17,914 nucleotides of DNA, taken from assembly GCA_020025345.1 (NCBI GenBank), contig JAHHSH010000038.1:1-17914 (forward strand). The letters are read 5' to 3'. A model generated the notes under the pieces. That model had not been told where the DNA came from. It did no database searches and saw only the letters and a list, made by a program, of their open reading frames with translations. Numbering within the stretch: the first letter of the stretch is position 1; each line of letters begins with the position of its first letter. Of this stretch, positions 13,738-17,914 are shown piece after piece. A program made the position numbers and the translations under genes. This DNA comes from Oscillospiraceae bacterium. GTDB lineage: Bacteria; Bacillota; Clostridia; Oscillospirales; Oscillospiraceae.

Positions 13738-14847
13738 TCAGCTGATCTTGACCTGCTCCCAAAGAGTGTTGATGTAGTCCAGCATCTCCTGATCCAGACT
13801 GCGGTAGGCGTACTTGTTGTACAGCGCGGAGAAGTCGCCCAAGTCGGGATAGAGGATCTCCATAGCATCCTCACCCATGTCCTCGATATAGCCAGCGTTT
13901 TCATAGACGGTCTTGTTGGGGCTGGCATAGTTGATATACTCAGCGTTGGCAACGGCAGGCTCCTCAGAGAGCATCCAGTTGATGAAGATTTCAGCAAGCT
14001 CTTTGTTCTGAGCGCAGGTAGGAATGCACATGGCATCCACGAAGAAGTTGGTGGGATCGGGATAGTAGAACTGCAGATCCACGTGGTCGGCCTGTGCTTC
14101 CATCATGGTGAAGTAGTCGCCGGCATAGTAGGAGCCGATTGCGGCTTCACCGGATTCCATCATGTTGTAGATCTCATCCATAACGTAGCTCTTTACCATA
14201 GGACGCTGACGGATGAGCTCATCCGCGGCAAGATCCCACTGGGCCTTATCGGTGGTGTTCACGTCAATCCCCAGCTTGTACATGGCGACGCCGAGGGCAT
14301 CACGGGAGTTGTTGTACTGAAGAATGCTGTCGGCGTACTTTTCATTCCACATGAGATCCCAACCGCCAACATCGGCTTTATCGACCACGTTTGCATCATA
14401 GATTACGCCAACGACACCGTAGGTGTAGGGCACGGTGTAGGTGTTTTCGGGATCGTAGTAGAGACCACGGAAGGATTCATCAATGTTCTTGTAGTTGGGA
14501 ATGTTCTCGAAGTTCAGCGGCTGAAGCATACCCTCGTCCGCCATACGGGCGATCATGTAGTCAGAGGGAATAATGACATCATAGCTGACGGCACCTGCAG
14601 AGATTTTGTTGTACATATCCTCGTTGGAAGGATAGGTGGTGTAGTTTACAGTGACGGACTGACCGTAGGTCTCACGATACCAGTCCTCAAAGGCGCGGAT
14701 GGTGTCAAGGCTGCCCTCGCTGCCGTCGGAGATGTATTCTCCCCAGTTATAGACGTTGAGCACCAGCTTATCGGAGCTGCCGCCGCAGGCGGTAAGGGAC
14801 AGGATCATGGCAAGAGCCAAGCAAAGGACAATTATCTTTTTTTTCAT
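13738..14847 (-). CDS. potD: Spermidine/putrescine ABC transporter, substrate-binding lipoprotein
   Basis: A 369-residue PotD/PotF-type binding protein. Residues 1-21 are a lipoprotein signal with lipobox LTAC (C21). The mature part starts with the family hallmark LNVYNWGEYI. It then has VNYTTYPSNEDMYNKI, YDVIIPSDYMIARM, VPYTYGVVGVIYD and a WMLSEEPAVANAEYINYASPNK segment near the C-terminus. It would deliver polyamine to PotB/PotC, though exact specificity is not provable from sequence. ATG at 14847 has AGGAGG at 6 bases; the open frame upstream of it overlaps potC and is not coding. It is the last gene of potABCD, 16 bases after potC. Confidence 0.94.
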   Translation of the reverse strand: MKKKIIVLCLALAMILSLTACGGSSDKLVLNVYNWGEYISDGSEGSLDTIRAFEDWYRETYGQSVTVNYTTYPSNEDMYNKISAGAVSYDVIIPSDYMIARMADEGMLQPLNFENIPNYKNIDESFRGLYYDPENTYTVPYTYGVVGVIYDANVVDKADVGGWDLMWNEKYADSILQYNNSRDALGVAMYKLGIDVNTTDKAQWDLAADELIRQRPMVKSYVMDEIYNMMESGEAAIGSYYAGDYFTMMEAQADHVDLQFYYPDPTNFFVDAMCIPTCAQNKELAEIFINWMLSEEPAVANAEYINYASPNKTVYENAGYIEDMGEDAMEILYPDLGDFSALYNKYAYRSLDQEMLDYINTLWEQVKIS

Positions 14848-14863
14848 TGTTTTCCTCCTAAAC

Positions 14864-15697
14864 TTATTTATGGGATTTCTTTGCTTTTTTGTGGTTGCGC
14901 AGGGATTCTTTGCACTCATCATCATCGATAAAGTTGTTGATGAGCAGTAAAGTCAATGTCACGAAGAAAATGATCGTAGCAAGGGCGTACATCTTCGGGG
15001 TGACTGTTTTCTTGGTCATGCTGTAGATCCGGATAGGCAGGGTCTCAAAGCCTGTACCGGAGGTAAAATAGCTGATAACGAAATCATCCAGAGAGAGTGT
15101 GAAGGCCATAATAGCGCCGGTAACAATACCGGGCAGCATCTCAGGCAGCTCCACCTTGAGGAAAGCACGCATAGGCGTGCAGCCCAAGTCCATCGCTGCT
15201 TCCGGAAGAGAACGATCCATTTGCCGGAGTTTTGGAAGTACCTGCAAAATGACGTAGGGCAGACAAAAAGTCACATGGGCGATCAGCATCGTCCAGAAGT
15301 TGAGACTGCTGCTGGCACCAAAGAGTCTGCCGACAAAGACGAACATCAGCATCAGAGAGATACCGGTAATGATGTCCGGGTTTGTCATGGGGATGTCCGT
15401 CACGGTGTTCAGCACACGGCGGTACCACCGAGAACGCAGACGGTCAATGCCCCAGGCGGCAGCTGTGCCCATGACAGTGGAGATGACTGTGGCGGAAGTT
15501 GCCAGAACAAGGGTATTCCGCAGAGCCTCTAGTGTATTGCGATCTCTAAAAAGCTCACTGTACCAGTGGAAAGAGAAATTGGAGAATACGGAGAGACTCT
15601 TGGAGTCATTGAATGAGAAGATCAACAGAATCACGATGGGGGCAAAGAGGAAAAGGTAGACAAGGGCTGTCAGAATATTTGAGACGATTTTTCTCAT
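14864..15697 (-). CDS. potC: Spermidine/putrescine ABC transporter permease
   Basis: A 277-residue inner-membrane permease with about six membrane segments. The cytoplasmic EAA loop reads EAAMDLGCTPMRAFLKVELP (about 166-185), the contact site for the ATPase. N-terminal features FAPIVILLIFSFNDSKS and the DDFVISYFTSG block are typical of PotC/PotI. The ATG overlaps the potB stop by four bases, with GGAGGTGA 9 bases upstream. The C-terminus ends in a lysine-rich tail. Confidence 0.94.
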   Translation of the reverse strand: MRKIVSNILTALVYLFLFAPIVILLIFSFNDSKSLSVFSNFSFHWYSELFRDRNTLEALRNTLVLATSATVISTVMGTAAAWGIDRLRSRWYRRVLNTVTDIPMTNPDIITGISLMLMFVFVGRLFGASSSLNFWTMLIAHVTFCLPYVILQVLPKLRQMDRSLPEAAMDLGCTPMRAFLKVELPEMLPGIVTGAIMAFTLSLDDFVISYFTSGTGFETLPIRIYSMTKKTVTPKMYALATIIFFVTLTLLLINNFIDDDECKESLRNHKKAKKSHK

Positions 15698-16578
15698 GCC
15701 GCATCACCTCCGTAGACGTACCGACTGGTAAAGTATTTGATGAGAGCCATGAACACTAGCAGAATGACCATGAGGATGAAAGCCATCGCCGCAGCAAAGT
15801 GCAGATTGTTGGCTACATACTGGCCTTCAATGGCGTCACCGATGAGGAAGAACTTGCCGTTACCTAATTTCTGGGAGATATAGAAGGTACTGATGGAAGG
15901 AATCAGCACCATGGTAATGCCGGAAATCACACCGGGAAGGCTCAGCGGGAAAATCACACGCCGCAGTACAGAGAAACTTCCGCAGCCCAGATCGCGGGCA
16001 GCTTCCAGAAGGCTGTTGTCCATCTTCAGCATGATAGAGTAGATGGGCAGAACCATATAGGGGAGGTAGTCGTAAACCATGCCGATGATCACGGCGGTTT
16101 CCGTGCCGATAATATGGATGGGCGCAAGGCCTAGCTTGCCGATCAGCGTATTGAATACGCCGGAGTCCTGCAGAATCGTCATCCATGCATAGGTGCGGAT
16201 CAGGAAGTTCATCCACATGGGAATCATGATGAGGGTCATCATGGTTTTCTGAGTGCGTTTTTTGGCATGGGCGATCCGATAGGCCAGAGGATACCCCACA
16301 AGGAGGCACACCAGCGTGGAGATAACTGCCAGTTTCAGGGAACGGCGCAGGATCAGCAGATAGGTATGCACCTCAGTGACAGAGCCATCATCGTTTTTGA
16401 TGTTGCTCACAGAGGTGAAAAAACGACTGATGTTCTCGAGGGTGAAGTTGAAATTATTGTCCGTAAAGGCGTAGTAGGCAATGAACAGCATGGGGACGAT
16501 AATGAAGAGAAACGCCCATAGAGAGTAGGGGGCAATCGCTGTATGACAGCTGCTGTTCCTTTTCTTGAGAGCTCTCAT
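15694..16578 (-). CDS. potB: Spermidine/putrescine ABC transporter permease
   Basis: A 294-residue permease. A membrane segment at about 15-37 (containing FLFIIVPMLFIAYYAF) is followed by an extracytoplasmic loop with an acidic insert (KNDDGSVTEV, 61-70). About five more membrane segments follow. The EAA loop EAARDLGCGSFSVLRRVIFP lies at 192-211, and MNFLIRTYAWMTIL is a PotB signature. It pairs with PotC. Its ATG overlaps the potA TAA by one base (TAATG), with GGAGG 7 bases upstream. Confidence 0.94.
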   Translation of the reverse strand: MRALKKRNSSCHTAIAPYSLWAFLFIIVPMLFIAYYAFTDNNFNFTLENISRFFTSVSNIKNDDGSVTEVHTYLLILRRSLKLAVISTLVCLLVGYPLAYRIAHAKKRTQKTMMTLIMIPMWMNFLIRTYAWMTILQDSGVFNTLIGKLGLAPIHIIGTETAVIIGMVYDYLPYMVLPIYSIMLKMDNSLLEAARDLGCGSFSVLRRVIFPLSLPGVISGITMVLIPSISTFYISQKLGNGKFFLIGDAIEGQYVANNLHFAAAMAFILMVILLVFMALIKYFTSRYVYGGDAA

Positions 16579-17696
16579 TACACATCCTCCTCGATGTCGG
16601 CCTGGCTGAGTTCATCCAGTTCGTTGGAGAAGGAGGAGTAGTCGCCGAACATGCCGGAGTACTTGGATTTCTTCATGATATGAATGGCGTCCGGCTCCAG
16701 ATAAAGCCCGATGTGCTCGTCCACATCCACGAAATCCGTGGTCTGGATCATCCATTTAAAGCCCTTAATATCTACGATGATCTCATAGTGGACACCCATA
16801 AAGGTGACGGAGGTGACTACGCCGTCCAACATACCCTTTTCTACGGGGACAATGTCCACGTCCTCGGGACGTACCACTACATCTACCGGCTCGTTTTTAG
16901 CAAAACCGGCGTCCAGACAGTCGAAGACATGGCCGGCAAAGCGAGCCTTATAGTCCTCCAGCATCACGCCGTCGAGGATGTTGCTCTCGCCGATAAAGTC
17001 GGCCACGAAGGCGTTCACCGGCTCATTATAAATATCAATCGGGGTACCGATCTGCTGGATCTTACCCTCGCTCATGACCACGATGGTGTCGGACATGCTC
17101 AGAGCCTCCTCCTGATCGTGGGTAACAAAGATGAAGGTGATCCCTGTGCTCTTCTGGATCTTTTTCAGTTCCTGCTGCATATCCTTGCGGAGCTTCAAGT
17201 CCAGAGCGCCCAAAGGCTCGTCCAGCAGCAGTACCTTGGGGTGATTTACCAATGCGCGGGCAATGGCGACACGCTGCTGTTGACCACCGGAAAGACTGGT
17301 CACGCGGCGATTGGCAAAGCCGGAGAGCATCACCAGCTTCAGCATTTCCGTCACCTTTTCGTCGATTTCGGCTTTGGGAAGTTTTCGCTCGCGGAGAGGG
17401 AAAGCCACGTTCTCATAGACGTTCAAATGGGGGAAGAGGGCGTATTTCTGGAACACGGTGTTGACGTTGCGCTTATGGGGCGGTGTATCGTTAATGCGCT
17501 CTCCCATGAAGATAACGTCGCCCTCATCGGGCTGAATAAAGCCGCCAATCATCCGCAGGGTAGTGGTTTTGCCGCAGCCGGAAGGCCCCAGCAGAGTGAT
17601 AAACTCGTTGTCGTAGATATCCAAGTTGATGTGATCCAGAATCGTCTCGCCATCAAAGGACTTGGAGATGTTTTTTAGTTCAATGATCTTATCCAT
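16578..17696 (-). CDS. potA: Spermidine/putrescine ABC transporter ATP-binding protein
   Basis: A 372-residue ABC ATPase. Walker A GPSGCGKT is at 37-44, the Q-loop glutamine at 83 in VFQKYALFPH, signature LSGGQQQR at 135-142, Walker B VLLLDEP at 155-161, and the switch histidine at 193 in VTHDQEEALS. The C-terminal third (about 240-372) is the TOBE-type regulatory domain common to PotA/MalK-type ATPases. It powers uptake through PotB/PotC. ATG at 17696 has GGGAG about 6 bases upstream; the five extra upstream codons would start inside the SD region. It is the first gene of the operon and is preceded by a structured leader. Confidence 0.95.
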   Translation of the reverse strand: MDKIIELKNISKSFDGETILDHINLDIYDNEFITLLGPSGCGKTTTLRMIGGFIQPDEGDVIFMGERINDTPPHKRNVNTVFQKYALFPHLNVYENVAFPLRERKLPKAEIDEKVTEMLKLVMLSGFANRRVTSLSGGQQQRVAIARALVNHPKVLLLDEPLGALDLKLRKDMQQELKKIQKSTGITFIFVTHDQEEALSMSDTIVVMSEGKIQQIGTPIDIYNEPVNAFVADFIGESNILDGVMLEDYKARFAGHVFDCLDAGFAKNEPVDVVVRPEDVDIVPVEKGMLDGVVTSVTFMGVHYEIIVDIKGFKWMIQTTDFVDVDEHIGLYLEPDAIHIMKKSKYSGMFGDYSSFSNELDELSQADIEEDV

Positions 17697-17876
17697 CTTT
17701 CTCTCCCACACTTTCTATATACTAATCTTTACGCTTTTTAACTATAAATGCAAAAAAGGTGGCATACCGCTGTGCGGTGTGCCACCTGTAAACTGTGATA
17801 TTTTTACGCAAACCACCTACAGGGCACACAAAGGCGTGAACCCAGGAAAGAGGAACGGTTCAATCACAATGGATCA
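17697..17876 (-). promoter_or_regulatory. Putative structured leader RNA (attenuator or riboswitch candidate) of the pot operon
   Basis: No gene is seen in these bases. On the minus strand an extended -10 (TGCTATATA, 17890-17882, no good -35) could start an RNA near 17876. The RNA can form a 7-bp closing stem (17863-17869 with 17793-17799, one G/U). This encloses a 6-bp hairpin TGAACC/GGTTCA (17857-17862 with 17837-17842, 14-base loop). It ends in an intrinsic terminator at 17786-17752. A competing 12-bp helix with one 2-nt bulge pairs 17818-17829 with 17777-17790, which includes most of the terminator's left arm. No convincing promoter lies between the terminator and potA. I do not recognise the RNA class; a free-standing small RNA ending at the terminator is the main alternative. 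Confidence 0.45.
17752..17786 (-). terminator. Intrinsic terminator 56 bases upstream of potA
   Basis: On the minus strand a 13-bp stem (17786-17774 with 17770-17758, one C/A mismatch) with loop ACA is followed immediately by six T (17757-17752). Orientation is the same as potA, so it either ends an upstream RNA or conditionally stops pot transcription. Confidence 0.85.
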
Positions 17877-17914
17877 GAGTCTATATAGCAAAGATTACTT
17901 TTACTACTCTTATT

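Noticed and set aside
16680..17678. 332-codon plus-strand open frame opposite potA
   Set aside because: The minus-strand frame has every ABC ATPase motif in order; the plus frame is a reverse-complement shadow without an SD.
17752..17876. 6S RNA or another known small RNA on the minus strand
   Set aside because: A segment (CCTGTAGGTGG) vaguely recalls the 5' part of Firmicute 6S RNAs, but the terminator comes far too early for a 6S fold of about 180-200 bases.
17869..17914. Possible start of a rightward gene (ATG at 17869, 15 open codons to the window edge)
   Set aside because: The SD-like AGAGGAA is about 13 bases away, the open stretch is short enough to occur by chance, and it overlaps the proposed potA leader. 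Sequence beyond the window would decide.

Overview
The window looks like chromosomal DNA of an endospore-forming clostridial Firmicute, most likely from the Oscillospiraceae/Flavonifractor side (inference). Supporting signs are a complete spoIIIA operon (spoIIIAA to spoIIIAH), a cotJ spore-coat locus, cwlD (spore cortex), strong AGGAGG ribosome binding sites, frequent TTG/GTG starts, moderate GC, and the order spoIIIAH - Asp23/Gls24 protein - nusB - xseA - xseB - ispA that is common in Clostridia. I see no IS element, phage gene, CRISPR array, rRNA or tRNA, and no gene-free stretch longer than about 220 bases.

Layout. 1-574 (minus): the start of cotJC, overlapped by one base by a gene that appears to be a fusion of cotJA and cotJB. 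733-2772 (plus): cwlD and radA, read divergently from cotJ and ended by a long bidirectional hairpin. 2855-3697 (minus): a very cysteine-rich protein of unknown function behind a sporulation-type promoter candidate. 3815-4861 (minus): a YerB-like DUF3048 lipoprotein, divergent from a DUF4364 gene (5019-5543, plus), with recognisable sigma-A promoters for both. 5663-10383 (plus): a textbook sigma-E promoter followed by eight tightly overlapping spoIIIA genes, which build the mother cell-to-forespore channel. 10387-13667 (plus): a vegetative promoter and a housekeeping cluster of asp23-like gene, nusB, xseA, xseB and ispA, closed by a 20-bp hairpin shared with the opposing operon. 13738-17696 (minus): a four-gene spermidine/putrescine-type ABC transporter, potA-potB-potC-potD. 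17697-about 17876 (minus): a non-coding leader ahead of potA.

The genes are mostly familiar. The least expected items are the CotJA-CotJB fusion and the potA leader. The leader carries an intrinsic terminator whose left arm can instead form a 12-bp helix (one 2-nt bulge) with an upstream segment. This is the architecture of an attenuator or riboswitch, and I do not recognise it as a known class. The sporulation genes also show a run of TTG starts (cotJAB, cwlD, spoIIIAA), each with an SD sequence upstream.
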